A stretch of 64,000 bases of DNA from the NCBI RefSeq assembly GCF_900411395.1, contig NZ_OXCQ01000001.1:496415-560414 (forward strand), given 5' to 3'. The position numbers and the translations under genes were made by a program. Below are positions 43,729-52,773 of this stretch, one piece after another. Position 1 is the first letter of the stretch. Every line of letters starts with the position of its first letter. The DNA comes from Streptococcus sp. 596553. Lineage in GTDB: Bacteria; Bacillota; Bacilli; Lactobacillales; Streptococcaceae. The notes under the pieces were generated by a model. It did not search any database and was not told the origin of the DNA. It saw nothing but the letters and a program-made list of their open reading frames with translations.

Positions 43729-46700
43729 TTATTCTGATTCTTCTTTTTTCTTAAATAACCCTAATGCCAATACTGTTACCATAGCTAGTAATCCCATAGT
43801 TGATACGTTCGTATTTTTTTCTGTACCAGTATTCGGTAGTTTTTCTTCTGATTTCTTTGATTCCGGCTGGATACTATTTGATTTTTCTGGCTTAGGTTCC
43901 GGCTTAGGCTCTGGTTTAGGCTCTGACTTAGGCTCTGGTACGGCGTTTTCCAGAATGTATACATAAGTTACTTCAAGAGTTTGCCCTGCAACAACCTTGC
44001 CTGTTTCATTTCCTCTAGTACTTTGAGGAACCAGTTTATAAACTTTACCTTCTGCTGTAGTAATACTTGTTGGTTTATGATCTTGTGTATCGTAGTCTGA
44101 ACCGGCTTTGGCATTATCAGTATCCGTAACTGTTTGAGTTACTGGTTGTTGATTTTCATTGGTTCCTTGGAGTGGATTGCCTTCTGTATCAACGTAATGA
44201 ACTATTACTGATCCAGCTTTTTCATAAACATAAGTGACTTCTGTAGTTCCTTCTACAACAGGTCCTTCTTCTGGTTTAGAGCCGTCTTTTAGGGCTTTAT
44301 CAGTTAGATAGTAAGTGATACCATCTTTTACGATAGTCGCTTTCTTATGTTCTGACGTGTTGTAGTTTGTATTAAGAGAAGCGTTTGTTTCATCATTTTC
44401 ATCATCCGCAATAGGATTGCCTTCTGTATCTTGGAATTTAACGATGACATTTCCTTTAGCTTCTTGATATACATAAGTTACTTCAAGAGTTTGCCCTGCG
44501 ACAACCTTGCCTGTTTCATTTCCTCTAGTACTTTGAGGAACCAGTTTATAAACTTTACCTTCTGCTGTAGTAATACTTGTTGGTTTATGATCTTGTGTAT
44601 CATAGTCTGAACCTGCTTTGGCACTATCAGTATCCGTAACCGTTTGAGTCACTGGTTGTTGATTTTCATTGGTTCCTTGGAGTGGATTGCCTTCTGTATC
44701 AACGTAATGAACAAGAACTGATCCAGCTTTTTCGTAAACGTAAGTTACTTCTGTTGTACCTTCAACAACATCTCCAGTTTCTTTAGAACCGTCTTTAAGT
44801 GCTTTAGCTGTTAGGTAGTATTTAACACCATCTTTAGTGATTTCGGCTTTTTTGTGGTCAGTTGTATCGTATTTAACGTTTAGAGAAGCATCTGTTTCGT
44901 CTTTTTCGTTTTCAGCGATTACGTTACCTTCAGTATCTTCATACTTAACAACAACATTACCTTTAACTTCTTTATAAACGTATGTTACTTCTACAGTATC
45001 TCCGGCTACTACTTTACCAGTTTCATTTCCGATTGTAGAATCAGGCACTAGTTCGTATACTTTTCCTTCTGCAGTTTTAATACGGTCTGGTTTCATTCCG
45101 TTATCTGCAGTGTTATAGTCAGTTCCTGGTCTGCCATCTGTTGTATCATTATTAGTTTCAGGGACATTATTTCCTTCTGGATCTGTTCCTGATATTGGAT
45201 TACCTTCTTGATCTGTATAATGAACTATTACTGATCCAGCTTTTTCGTAAACGTAAGTTACTGTAGTTGTTCCTTCTACTACGTCTCCAGTAGCTGGTTT
45301 AGAACCGTCTTTCAATTCTTTAGCTGTTAGGTAATATTTAACACCATCTTTAGTGATTTCATCTTTTTTGTGGTCAGCTGTATCGTATTTAACGTTTAGA
45401 GAAGCATCTGTTTCATCTTGTTCGTCAGCAGCGATTACATTACCCTCAGTATCTTCATACTTAACAACTACATTCCCTTTAGCTTCTTGATATACATAAG
45501 TTACTTCAAGAGTTTGCCCTGCAACAACCTTGCCTGTTTCATTTCCTGTCGTACGTTGAGGAACCAGTTTATAAACTTTACCATCTGCTGTAGTAATGCT
45601 TGCTGGTTTATGATCTTGTGTATCATAGTCTGAACCGGCTTTGGCATTATCAGTATCCGTAACCGTTTGAGTCACTGGTTGTTGATTTTCGTTAGTTCCT
45701 TGGAGTGGAGTGCCTTCTGTATCAACGTAGTTAACGATGACTGATCCAGCTTTTTCGTAAACATAAGTGACTTCTGTTGTACCTTCAACAATATCTCCAG
45801 TTTCTGGTTTAGAACCGTCTTTAAGACCAGCTTTTGTAATGTAGTAAACAGTTCCGTCTTCTCCAGTGATTTTTTCTGGTTTGTTGTCAGTTGTGTCGTA
45901 TTTAGCGTTTAGAGAAGCACCTTTAAGATCATCTTTATCAGCCGCGATTGTGTGACCTTCTGTGTCAACATAGTGAACGACTACGTCGCCAGTAACTTCT
46001 TTATAAACGTATGTTACTTCTTTCGTTTCTCCAGCTACTACTGTACCTGTTTCTTCACCTTCAGTTGAACCTTCAACCAATTTGTATACTTTCCCTTCTG
46101 CAGTTTTAACACGGGTTGGTTTCATTCCGTTATCTGCAGTGTTGTACGGATCTCCTGGTTTACCATTATCAACATCTTTCGTACCTGAAACTACAGTTTT
46201 ACCAGCTCCATCTTCGTCTACTACTGTACCTGTAAGTGGAGTTCCATCTTCTGTTTTGTAGTTAACGATGACTGAACCTGCTTTTTCATAGACATAAGTG
46301 ACCTCTGTTGTTCCTTCTACAACAGTTCCTTCTTCTATTGCTGAAGTTGTAGCTACACCATTTACTGTAGTTTTTGTTCCACTCTCTTTTATATAATAAA
46401 CAGAACCATTTGCTTCTAATCTTTGAGGTTTTTCTGCATCGCTTTCTTTTGTATTGTATTGAACGTTCTCTGCAGTTTTGTTTGTGCTGACAACTACTTC
46501 TTGATTATTCGCATCAAGATAGTAAGTTTTTGTTTCAACTTCTACTACAGCATCAACAGTATCATTATATGAAGATTTAAGAGTTGTTCCATCTTCTGTT
46601 TGATAATGTACGGTAACCGAGCCTTTCTTTTCAGATCTACTCGTTACTTCAGGACTATAGGTGTAGGTGATAGTAGTATGACCACTACCTAAACGATAAG

Positions 46701-48057
46701 CACGAAGGGGTGTATAGGCTGTACGATAGTTATACTTCTCAGTAGCAGGGCCATTAACGGTTAGATTGAAGTAGAGTCCATACCCATCTTCTTCGTCACC
46801 TCCAGATTCATTACCAACTATGATGTCTTTATCGGGATCAAATATTGTAGCAGTAGCTGGTCTCTTTTCGGAATCCAGGATATCTTCCTTGTCTGAGTCT
46901 TCGACTCCAGGTTGACCGAGATATGAAAACGCAAGGTATCTTTTCATATTCCCTTCTGTATTTTGCAAACCTTTTTCTTTGATGTAAGCTAAATACCCTT
47001 TTAAAAAAGTTCTAGTTCCTTCATGACTAAGGTCATCGGGATTGTCTTTGTGAGCATTGATTGCCTCATAAAATTCATGAAGAGTAGATATATTATTTGC
47101 TGTAGGAAAATTCACGACATAGGTAAAACCCAGTTTGTTACGTTCACCTGTTACAAAGGTATTTTTTTCTAATACGAAAACATAATCACCTTCCTTGACA
47201 CCACCATCTGTAGCGATATTCGTAGAAGTATAATCTTTTGCTGTGGCTTCTCCCGCCTTGAATGTATCTTCTAGCCATTTATCAGATGTAGTGGCTGGTG
47301 TATCGGCTAATACATATTTACCGTAAGTCCCCTTGCCAGTTTCTTCGACAATCCAGCTACGACCTCCTGGTTTAACTCCACTGTGGTTAATTTTCCCATC
47401 ATTTTGAACAAGACCTTCAGAAGTTAGTTTTGCAGTCACATTTCCAAGAGTAGAGTCAGAGTATACCCCTCCTCCATCACCTGTAATTTCTACAGCTGGA
47501 TCCCCGATCTTATGATAGGTAGTATTATTTTTTTCAATAGTATCTTTTCCTGCGGCACCGTGCTCTTTTGCCTTGGTTAAATCAGTATCGGTAATTTCGT
47601 TACCTGTTAATGATTTGAAGACTTTTCCATATGGTCCGTATACTTCATAATCTACCGAAATTTGTTTTTCAAAGCCTGCATCTTGATTTTTATCTTCTTC
47701 TAAAACAGTCCCATCAGTTGATACATATTTGTAGTCTACCTTACCTATTTTAGTAATGTTATCTGTACCTGTTTCATTCGGTTTTGGATTAGGATCAAAA
47801 TCTTTTGAAGGATAATCATACTCATAATCAGTATTCTCAAATTTCACATGTGCTGTATCTACTGTGATAGAACCCTTACTATTTGATATAGTAGTAGTTC
47901 CATCTCCGTTATCGATAATAGCAGCTTCTACAGACTGAGTGTTGACAGATAAAGCGATAGCAGCACCCATAATGAGTCCGAGAGTACCTATTTTTACTGA
48001 GTCTGAACGACCATTTTTTAATTTACGAATGGAAAAAATTTCCTTTTTATTTGACAA
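43729..48057 (-). CDS. YSIRK/LPXTG cell-wall adhesin with ten MucBP repeats
   Basis: 1442 residues. The YSIRK-type signal 'FSIRKLKNGRSDSVKIGTLG' and cleavage near 'VEA' (about 45) direct it to the septal Sec pathway. An N-terminal unique domain (about 46-490) is unrecognised. Then ten MucBP-type repeats follow (about 495-1370), each opening 'GSVIVHYVDTEGNPL' or 'GNVVVKYEDTEGNVI' and ending 'EVTYVY'; the two kinds alternate. A 'PEPKPEPKPEP' wall-spanning stretch, 'LPNTG' sorting signal, hydrophobic segment and 'KKKEESE' tail complete it. Start is TTG (48057), 9 bases after GGAGG; no ATG fits. MucBP domains bind mucin, so host mucus adhesion is likely. Confidence 0.93.
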   Translation of the reverse strand: MSNKKEIFSIRKLKNGRSDSVKIGTLGLIMGAAIALSVNTQSVEAAIIDNGDGTTTISNSKGSITVDTAHVKFENTDYEYDYPSKDFDPNPKPNETGTDNITKIGKVDYKYVSTDGTVLEEDKNQDAGFEKQISVDYEVYGPYGKVFKSLTGNEITDTDLTKAKEHGAAGKDTIEKNNTTYHKIGDPAVEITGDGGGVYSDSTLGNVTAKLTSEGLVQNDGKINHSGVKPGGRSWIVEETGKGTYGKYVLADTPATTSDKWLEDTFKAGEATAKDYTSTNIATDGGVKEGDYVFVLEKNTFVTGERNKLGFTYVVNFPTANNISTLHEFYEAINAHKDNPDDLSHEGTRTFLKGYLAYIKEKGLQNTEGNMKRYLAFSYLGQPGVEDSDKEDILDSEKRPATATIFDPDKDIIVGNESGGDEEDGYGLYFNLTVNGPATEKYNYRTAYTPLRAYRLGSGHTTITYTYSPEVTSRSEKKGSVTVHYQTEDGTTLKSSYNDTVDAVVEVETKTYYLDANNQEVVVSTNKTAENVQYNTKESDAEKPQRLEANGSVYYIKESGTKTTVNGVATTSAIEEGTVVEGTTEVTYVYEKAGSVIVNYKTEDGTPLTGTVVDEDGAGKTVVSGTKDVDNGKPGDPYNTADNGMKPTRVKTAEGKVYKLVEGSTEGEETGTVVAGETKEVTYVYKEVTGDVVVHYVDTEGHTIAADKDDLKGASLNAKYDTTDNKPEKITGEDGTVYYITKAGLKDGSKPETGDIVEGTTEVTYVYEKAGSVIVNYVDTEGTPLQGTNENQQPVTQTVTDTDNAKAGSDYDTQDHKPASITTADGKVYKLVPQRTTGNETGKVVAGQTLEVTYVYQEAKGNVVVKYEDTEGNVIAADEQDETDASLNVKYDTADHKKDEITKDGVKYYLTAKELKDGSKPATGDVVEGTTTVTYVYEKAGSVIVHYTDQEGNPISGTDPEGNNVPETNNDTTDGRPGTDYNTADNGMKPDRIKTAEGKVYELVPDSTIGNETGKVVAGDTVEVTYVYKEVKGNVVVKYEDTEGNVIAENEKDETDASLNVKYDTTDHKKAEITKDGVKYYLTAKALKDGSKETGDVVEGTTEVTYVYEKAGSVLVHYVDTEGNPLQGTNENQQPVTQTVTDTDSAKAGSDYDTQDHKPTSITTAEGKVYKLVPQSTRGNETGKVVAGQTLEVTYVYQEAKGNVIVKFQDTEGNPIADDENDETNASLNTNYNTSEHKKATIVKDGITYYLTDKALKDGSKPEEGPVVEGTTEVTYVYEKAGSVIVHYVDTEGNPLQGTNENQQPVTQTVTDTDNAKAGSDYDTQDHKPTSITTAEGKVYKLVPQSTRGNETGKVVAGQTLEVTYVYILENAVPEPKSEPKPEPKPEPKPEKSNSIQPESKKSEEKLPNTGTEKNTNVSTMGLLAMVTVLALGLFKKKEESE

Positions 48058-48071
48058 AATATCAAGCCTCC

Positions 48072-48095
48072 ATATATATATATATATATATATAT
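48072..48095. repeat. (AT)12 dinucleotide tract in the adhesin leader
   Basis: Twelve uninterrupted AT units lie between the promoter and the GGAGG ribosome site (48066-48071 region) of the adhesin. Such tracts change length by slipped-strand mispairing, so expression may be phase-variable. Confidence 0.9.
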
Positions 48096-48139
48096 CAACC
48101 TAGTAACTTATTGAGAAAGAAATCTAAATTGTTGATTTT

Positions 48140-48168
48140 AGTATATCATTTTGTTCATAATTAGACAA
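48140..48168 (-). promoter_or_regulatory. Adhesin promoter
   Basis: Minus strand TTGTCT (48163-48168), 17-base spacer, TATACT (48140-48145). Gives a leader of about 75 bases containing the AT tract. Confidence 0.65.
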
Positions 48169-48296
48169 CTTTGACGTACAAAATATTTTATCTCTTCTGT
48201 ATATTACTTCCACTAACTTCTAATATCAGAAAGAGGATTGTTAAATCATTTATCGCATTGTTAAGAATTTAGAAAATCTGTGCATTATAAAAAAAT

Positions 48297-48344
48297 AAAA
48301 CACATCATATCAAGGTTTTTACTAGACATGATATGATGTGTTTT
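48297..48344 (-). terminator. Terminator of the tRNA-Arg transcript
   Basis: Perfect 16-bp stem: aaaacacatcatatca (48297-48312) with its complement 48329-48344, 16-base loop; on the minus strand it is followed by TTTTATTTTTTT-like sequence. Lies 42 bases downstream of the tRNA. Confidence 0.85.
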
Positions 48345-48385
48345 ATGATTTGTTCTATTTGTACTCAGACTCCTGAGCTATTTAC

Positions 48386-48459
48386 ATCCACCCTGAGGGA
48401 ATCGAACCCCCATCTCAAGAACCGGAATCTTACGTGATATCCATTACACTAAGGGTGGA
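48386..48459 (-). tRNA. tRNA-Arg (anticodon CCG)
   Basis: Minus-strand cloverleaf: acceptor arms TCCACCC / GGGTGGA, anticodon stem TAAGA / TCTTG with loop TTCCGGT (anticodon CCG), T arm GGGGG-TTCGATT-CCCTC. CCA is not encoded. Reads CGG, a rare arginine codon in this low-GC genome. End uncertain by one base. The accessory adhesin/sialylation block lies directly on its 3' side. Confidence 0.93.
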
Positions 48460-48524
48460 AACTTGTTTTATTATAACAGAAATTTGCTCTAATAACAAGT
48501 TTTTTTCTAGACGGATAGCCCGTC

Positions 48525-49511
48525 TTAGTGGGAAGCATCCCCATTCCAGATGGAGTTTTTCACGATAACATAATCAACGTGTTTAAGGTCAGAAACCTGA
48601 CGTCCACCTGCATAAGAAATAGCACTTTGAAGGTCTTGTTCCATCTCAGTTAAAGTATCTTGCAGATGACCTTTGGCAGGAAGCAAAATGCGTTTGCCTT
48701 CCACATTTTTGTAAGCACCTTTTTGGTATTGAGAAGCTGAACCGTAGTATTCTTTGAACTGTTCACCATCGACTTCAATCGTTTTCCCTGGACTTTCGAT
48801 GTGTCCTGCAAAGAGGGAACCAATCATAACCATGCTGGCACCGAAACGGATAGACTTGGCAATATCGCCATGAGTACGAATTCCTCCATCTGCAATGATT
48901 GGTTTACGTGCAGCCTTGGCACACCAGCGTAGAGCAGCCAACTGCCAACCACCTGTACCAAAACCAGTCTTGACCTTGGTGATACAAACCTTACCAGGAC
49001 CAATTCCGACCTTAGTCGCATCTGCACCAGCATTTTCCAATTCACGCACAGCTTCTGGTGTTCCCACATTTCCAGCAATGACAAAGGTATCTGGCAATTC
49101 TTTCTTGATGTGTTGAATCATAGAAATTACGCTATCCGCATGACCATGGGCAATATCAATCGTGATGTACTCAGGAGCATCAGCCTTGAGCTGGCTAACA
49201 AAATCATACTCATAATCCTTAACACCAACAGAGATAGAAGCAATGAGCCCTTGATCGTGCATACGTTTGATAAAAGGAATGCGTCCTGCCTCATCAAAAC
49301 GGTGCATAATGTAGAAGTAACCACCTTTAGCCAGTTGCTCTGCTACACTTTCATCCAAAATCGTCTGCATATTAGCTGGCACAACAGGTAGTTTAAAGGT
49401 GTGATTTCCTAAAGTGACACTTGTATCCGCTTCTGCTCGGCTTTTAATCACACATTTATTTGGAATCAATTGAATATCTTCGTAATCAAAAATTGGAAAT
49501 TCATTTAACAT
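48525..49511 (-). CDS. guaC: GMP reductase
   Basis: Converts GMP to IMP with NADPH in purine salvage. 328 residues, the GuaC2-type length. IMPDH/GMPR barrel: '[20 protein letters not shown]' at the start, '[12 protein letters not shown]', '[20 protein letters not shown]' with the catalytic Cys, '[20 protein letters not shown]' and '[12 protein letters not shown]'. No CBS domains, which separates it from IMP dehydrogenase. Expressed from its own consensus promoter at 49589-49617. Confidence 0.97.
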   Translation of the reverse strand: MLNEFPIFDYEDIQLIPNKCVIKSRAEADTSVTLGNHTFKLPVVPANMQTILDESVAEQLAKGGYFYIMHRFDEAGRIPFIKRMHDQGLIASISVGVKDYEYDFVSQLKADAPEYITIDIAHGHADSVISMIQHIKKELPDTFVIAGNVGTPEAVRELENAGADATKVGIGPGKVCITKVKTGFGTGGWQLAALRWCAKAARKPIIADGGIRTHGDIAKSIRFGASMVMIGSLFAGHIESPGKTIEVDGEQFKEYYGSASQYQKGAYKNVEGKRILLPAKGHLQDTLTEMEQDLQSAISYAGGRQVSDLKHVDYVIVKNSIWNGDASH

Positions 49512-49652
49512 ATCGATGTCTCGTTTCTTTTGTAATGACCTACCTATGCTCTCGCATCACTACGCCTTTTCCGACGTTTCCTTAATTAATTATAAACCAA
49601 AGTACAGTTTTTGTCAAATATTTTTATAAATAAAAACATATCGTTCGGGTTT
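49512..49652 (-). promoter_or_regulatory. guaC promoter, PurBox-like site and structured leader
   Basis: Perfect consensus on the minus strand: TTGACA (49612-49617), 17 bases, TATAAT (49589-49594). Upstream, aaacccgaacgat (49640-49652, minus) agrees with the PurR box AWWWCCGAACWWT at 11 of 13 positions. The leader of about 70 bases can fold into ACGTC-GGAAAA-GGCGT (49562-49577) and a stem GTAGTG/CATTAC enclosing ATGC-GAGA-GCAT (49532-49563). Confidence 0.7.
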
Positions 49653-49707
49653 TATTGTGTAAATAACAAAAGAAAGGAGAGATTATTTTCTCCCCACTTC
49701 CTACATT

Positions 49708-50487
49708 CTAATAATACTCACCCTGACGGTAGTCCCATGAGTTAAAGGTGTCTGACAGGTGCATCATAATCTTATCAATGTCAAGCCCTTTGCGGATTAC
49801 AACTGGAGCTGGTGAAGTTGAACGTGCTCCTCCTTGTTCTGGGATGAGTTTGCCGTCTTTATCGACCATAGACACCATCACACCTTGCTCGTAGCGAGTT
49901 TCAATCGTTTTGTCAGGTTGGATGGATGCCACATAGTCGTCTGCTTCGATGACAAGGTCTACAGCTCCTTCGATACGTTCTCCGATACCTTCTACCTTAC
50001 CACGGTTTCCTTTTCCAGATGGGTTTGCAGATGAGGCGTAGACCATTTTACCTTCTTCCCAAAGTTTGGCAGCCAATTGTTCACCAGCTTTCCCAAATTT
50101 GATAACAAAACAGCTCGTTCCACGCACGTCAGTCATCAGTTCTTCACGGCCATCACCGTATGCTTTGAGTTTTTCAAAGGCTTCTGGTTTCCAAGGAAGG
50201 ATACAACCAAGAAGAATATCTTGATCCCAATGTTTTTGGTAGAAGGCTTCAATTTCTGGGTTGAGTTGTGCTAAAGCACGAAGCTCATCCATGCTACCGC
50301 AGAGAACAACACCTGGTTTGTTACGGTTACGCTCTTTAGCTGCGAACTTGCGCTCAAGTCCTGCCTTGTCGCTAGTCATAATAATGTAGCCAACTTTTGT
50401 AGGACAAACGATACATCCGCCCTCACCTTTTAAAATGTCATAGCCTTCTTGTGAAAGTGTTCCGTTCCATTGAATGTGTTTTGTCAT
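49708..50487 (-). CDS. Sua5/YciO/YrdC-domain protein
   Basis: 259 residues. The YrdC-like fold (about 12-190) has 'GGCIVCPTKVGYIIMTSDKA', 'KERNRNKPGVVLCGSM' (the KxR...KP pattern), 'TSCFVIKF' and 'YASSANPSGKGNRGKVEGIG' (SxNxSG region). YrdC proteins make threonylcarbamoyl-AMP for tRNA t6A. The pattern is modified from TsaC/Sua5 and this may be a paralogue with another role. 27 bases after leuD on the same strand, so it may be co-transcribed with the leu genes. Confidence 0.75.
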   Translation of the reverse strand: MTKHIQWNGTLSQEGYDILKGEGGCIVCPTKVGYIIMTSDKAGLERKFAAKERNRNKPGVVLCGSMDELRALAQLNPEIEAFYQKHWDQDILLGCILPWKPEAFEKLKAYGDGREELMTDVRGTSCFVIKFGKAGEQLAAKLWEEGKMVYASSANPSGKGNRGKVEGIGERIEGAVDLVIEADDYVASIQPDKTIETRYEQGVMVSMVDKDGKLIPEQGGARSTSPAPVVIRKGLDIDKIMMHLSDTFNSWDYRQGEYY

Positions 50488-50514
50488 AGTTCTATTTCCT
50501 TTTCTATTTTTCTT

Positions 50515-51108
50515 CTAATCCTGCCAGTAGGCTGGTCGTTGTTTTTCATAAGCAGCAATCAAATCTTCATACTGCAAGGTAATACCGATATCATCCAAAC
50601 CATTTAAGAGTTTGTGTTTCCACTCACTATCGATTTCAAAAGTGAATTCTCCAATTGGTGAGATGATTTTTTGTTGTTCCAAGTCCACAGTTATCTGGTC
50701 AGTCGATTGTAGCTGGGCTAGTTTCTCTCTAACCTCTCTGGGCTGTACAATAGGCAACATGCCATTATTGAGTTCATTATTGTAATGAATATCACCAAAA
50801 GATCCTGCAATTACGACCTTGAAACCATAGTCCGCTAGAGCCCAAGCTGCGTGTTCCCTCGAAGACCCTGCCCCAAAGTTATCCCCTGAAATGAGAATAC
50901 TAGCTTTACGATATTCAGGTCGGTTAAAGACAAAGTCTGGGTCCTCAGTATACTTGTCATCCAAATAACGCCAAGCATACATGAGGTACTTACCAAAGCC
51001 TTTTTTATCAATTAACTTGAGAAACTGCTTGGGAAGGATTTGGTCGGTGTCGATGTTATCATTCATGAGAGGAACGGTCGTTCCCGTATAAACTGTAAAT
51101 TTCTCCAT
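50515..51108 (-). CDS. leuD: 3-isopropylmalate dehydratase small subunit
   Basis: With LeuC isomerises 2- to 3-isopropylmalate in leucine synthesis. 197 residues. '[20 protein letters not shown]' (about 15-34) and '[21 protein letters not shown]' (split: '[16 protein letters not shown]') are the aconitase-swivel signatures. Last biosynthetic gene of leuABCD, 9 bases after leuC. Complete. Confidence 0.97.
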   Translation of the reverse strand: MEKFTVYTGTTVPLMNDNIDTDQILPKQFLKLIDKKGFGKYLMYAWRYLDDKYTEDPDFVFNRPEYRKASILISGDNFGAGSSREHAAWALADYGFKVVIAGSFGDIHYNNELNNGMLPIVQPREVREKLAQLQSTDQITVDLEQQKIISPIGEFTFEIDSEWKHKLLNGLDDIGITLQYEDLIAAYEKQRPAYWQD

Positions 51109-51117
51109 ATCCTCTCC

Positions 51118-52500
51118 TTACTGGGCTTCTGGCATTTTCCGAACATCTACAAAGCGCCCTGCGATAGCTGCTGCAGCTGCCATGGCTGGACTGCAGAGGT
51201 GAGTCTTAGCACCAAATCCCTGTCTGTCTTCAAAGTTGCGGTTGCTGGTTGAGGCACAGTGAACGCCATCTGGAACCTTGTCAGGATTCATCCCCAGACA
51301 CATGGAGCAACCAGGGTCTCTCCACTCAAAGCCAGCATCTAGAAATACCTTGTCCAAGCCCAACTTCTCAGCAGCTCGTTTGACAGGACGAGAACCTGGG
51401 ACTACGATAGCCGTTAAGTTGGGGGCTATTTTCTTTCCTTTGACAAATCGCGCAGCCAGTTGCAAGTCACTGAGACGAGCATTGGTACAAGAACCGATAA
51501 AGATATAGCCTAGTTCAATATCAGCTGGCTTTTGACCAGGCTCCAAGTCCATGTAATTGTAGGCTCGCTCATCATTCATATCCTTAATTTCTGGGAAGCT
51601 ACTGTCAAAGTCAACACCCATAGCAGGATTGGTGCCCCAAGTCACCATGGGAGCCAATCCTGAGACATCCATCTGGATAACCTTATCATAAATGGCATCC
51701 TCATCACTGACAATTGTTTTCCAATCAGCCACAGCCTCTTCAAAGTCCTCTGGAACACACTCACGTCCCTTGAGATAATCATAGGTGGTTTGATCTGGAT
51801 TCATGATTCCCATCTTGGAGCCAAACTCGATAGACATATTGCAGATGGTCATTCGCTCTTCCATGCTCAGTTCATCAATAGCCTGACCTCGATATTCCAC
51901 CACGTAGCCAACGCCGCAAGCAACGCCGTACTTGGCAATCAAGGCTAAAATGTAATCCTTGGAATAAACTCCTTTTTGAGGAACTCCAGTAAATTCTACC
52001 AGCATTTTCTTGGGTTTGACCTGCCAAAGTGTCTGGGTAGCGAAGACATGCTCAACCTCACTGGTCCCAATTCCAAAAGCGATAGCTCCGAAAGCTCCGT
52101 GAGTTGCCGTATGGCTGTCTCCACAGACGATGAATTTTCCTGGTTGGGTTCGTCCTGTTTCTGGACCAACCATGTGAACGATCCCCTGCTTTTCAGAACC
52201 GTGGGCCGCATGTTCAATCCCAAACTCCTCAACATTTTCAGCTAGCTTATCAATTTGTGCTTTAGAAATCACATCTCGAATATCGTAGATATTGACCGTC
52301 GGGACGTTGTGGTCAAATGTTCCAAATGTCAAGTCTGGTCGTCTCAATCTGCGACCTGCGTCTCGTAATCCTTGAAAAGCCTGAGGACTGGTCACTTCAT
52401 GAATATAGTGCTGATCCACATACATGAGTTGAGGTTGCCCCTCTTCTCCTGTGATGACATGACGGTCCCATAATTTATCAAAAATCGATTTTCCTGCCAT
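51118..52500 (-). CDS. leuC: 3-isopropylmalate dehydratase large subunit
   Basis: Catalytic 4Fe-4S aconitase-family subunit, 460 residues. Cluster cysteines appear in '[10 protein letters not shown]' (about 345) and '[15 protein letters not shown]' (about 405-419); '[20 protein letters not shown]' (about 134-153) is conserved. Follows a DUF1294 gene by 3 bases. Complete. Confidence 0.97.
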   Translation of the reverse strand: MAGKSIFDKLWDRHVITGEEGQPQLMYVDQHYIHEVTSPQAFQGLRDAGRRLRRPDLTFGTFDHNVPTVNIYDIRDVISKAQIDKLAENVEEFGIEHAAHGSEKQGIVHMVGPETGRTQPGKFIVCGDSHTATHGAFGAIAFGIGTSEVEHVFATQTLWQVKPKKMLVEFTGVPQKGVYSKDYILALIAKYGVACGVGYVVEYRGQAIDELSMEERMTICNMSIEFGSKMGIMNPDQTTYDYLKGRECVPEDFEEAVADWKTIVSDEDAIYDKVIQMDVSGLAPMVTWGTNPAMGVDFDSSFPEIKDMNDERAYNYMDLEPGQKPADIELGYIFIGSCTNARLSDLQLAARFVKGKKIAPNLTAIVVPGSRPVKRAAEKLGLDKVFLDAGFEWRDPGCSMCLGMNPDKVPDGVHCASTSNRNFEDRQGFGAKTHLCSPAMAAAAAIAGRFVDVRKMPEAQ

Positions 52501-52503
52501 CTA

Positions 52504-52773
52504 TTACCTCCAAATAACATATAAGGCTACTAGTGTGGTCACCATCCCAAGAAACCAAACTGTTTTAAAATACCATTTTCGAGTCTTGTGGTGAAAGATG
52601 ATTCCTGCTAGCCAGGCACCAAAACCGCCACAAGTAAAGGCTAAAATAAGTAAGATTTTCTCAGGGATGCGCCAAACTCTTCTCCTTGCCTTAGATTTGT
52701 CAATACCATAAATCAAGAAAACCATGACATTCCAAATCAAAAGGACTAGAGTAATTTTTTCGTCTAACTTCAT
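52504..52773 (-). CDS. DUF1294 small membrane protein inside the leu operon
   Basis: 89 residues with three hydrophobic segments: 'ITLVLLIWNVMVFLIYGID' , 'ILLILAFTCGGFGAWLAGII' and 'FKTVWFLGMVTTLVALYVIW'. 'KxxARRRxWRIPEK' and 'GGFGAWLAGIIFHHKTRKWY' are the DUF1294 signature. Its start overlaps the leuB stop by 4 bases and it ends 3 bases before leuC, so it is translated within the operon. Function unknown. Confidence 0.88.
   Translation of the reverse strand: MKLDEKITLVLLIWNVMVFLIYGIDKSKARRRVWRIPEKILLILAFTCGGFGAWLAGIIFHHKTRKWYFKTVWFLGMVTTLVALYVIWR

Noticed and set aside
43724..43966. Plus-strand frame rich in GSGLGSGLGS opposite the adhesin wall-spanning region
   Set aside because: It is the antisense of the repetitive PEPKPEP codons; no start signals.
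48297..48344. Fourth copy of the dispersed hairpin repeat
   Set aside because: It shares only part of the stem (catatcaagg) and lacks the tttacttcatttt part; its position and T run make it a tRNA terminator.
49512..49590. Purine riboswitch before guaC
   Set aside because: The conserved three-way junction core of guanine/adenine riboswitches is not present in the leader.
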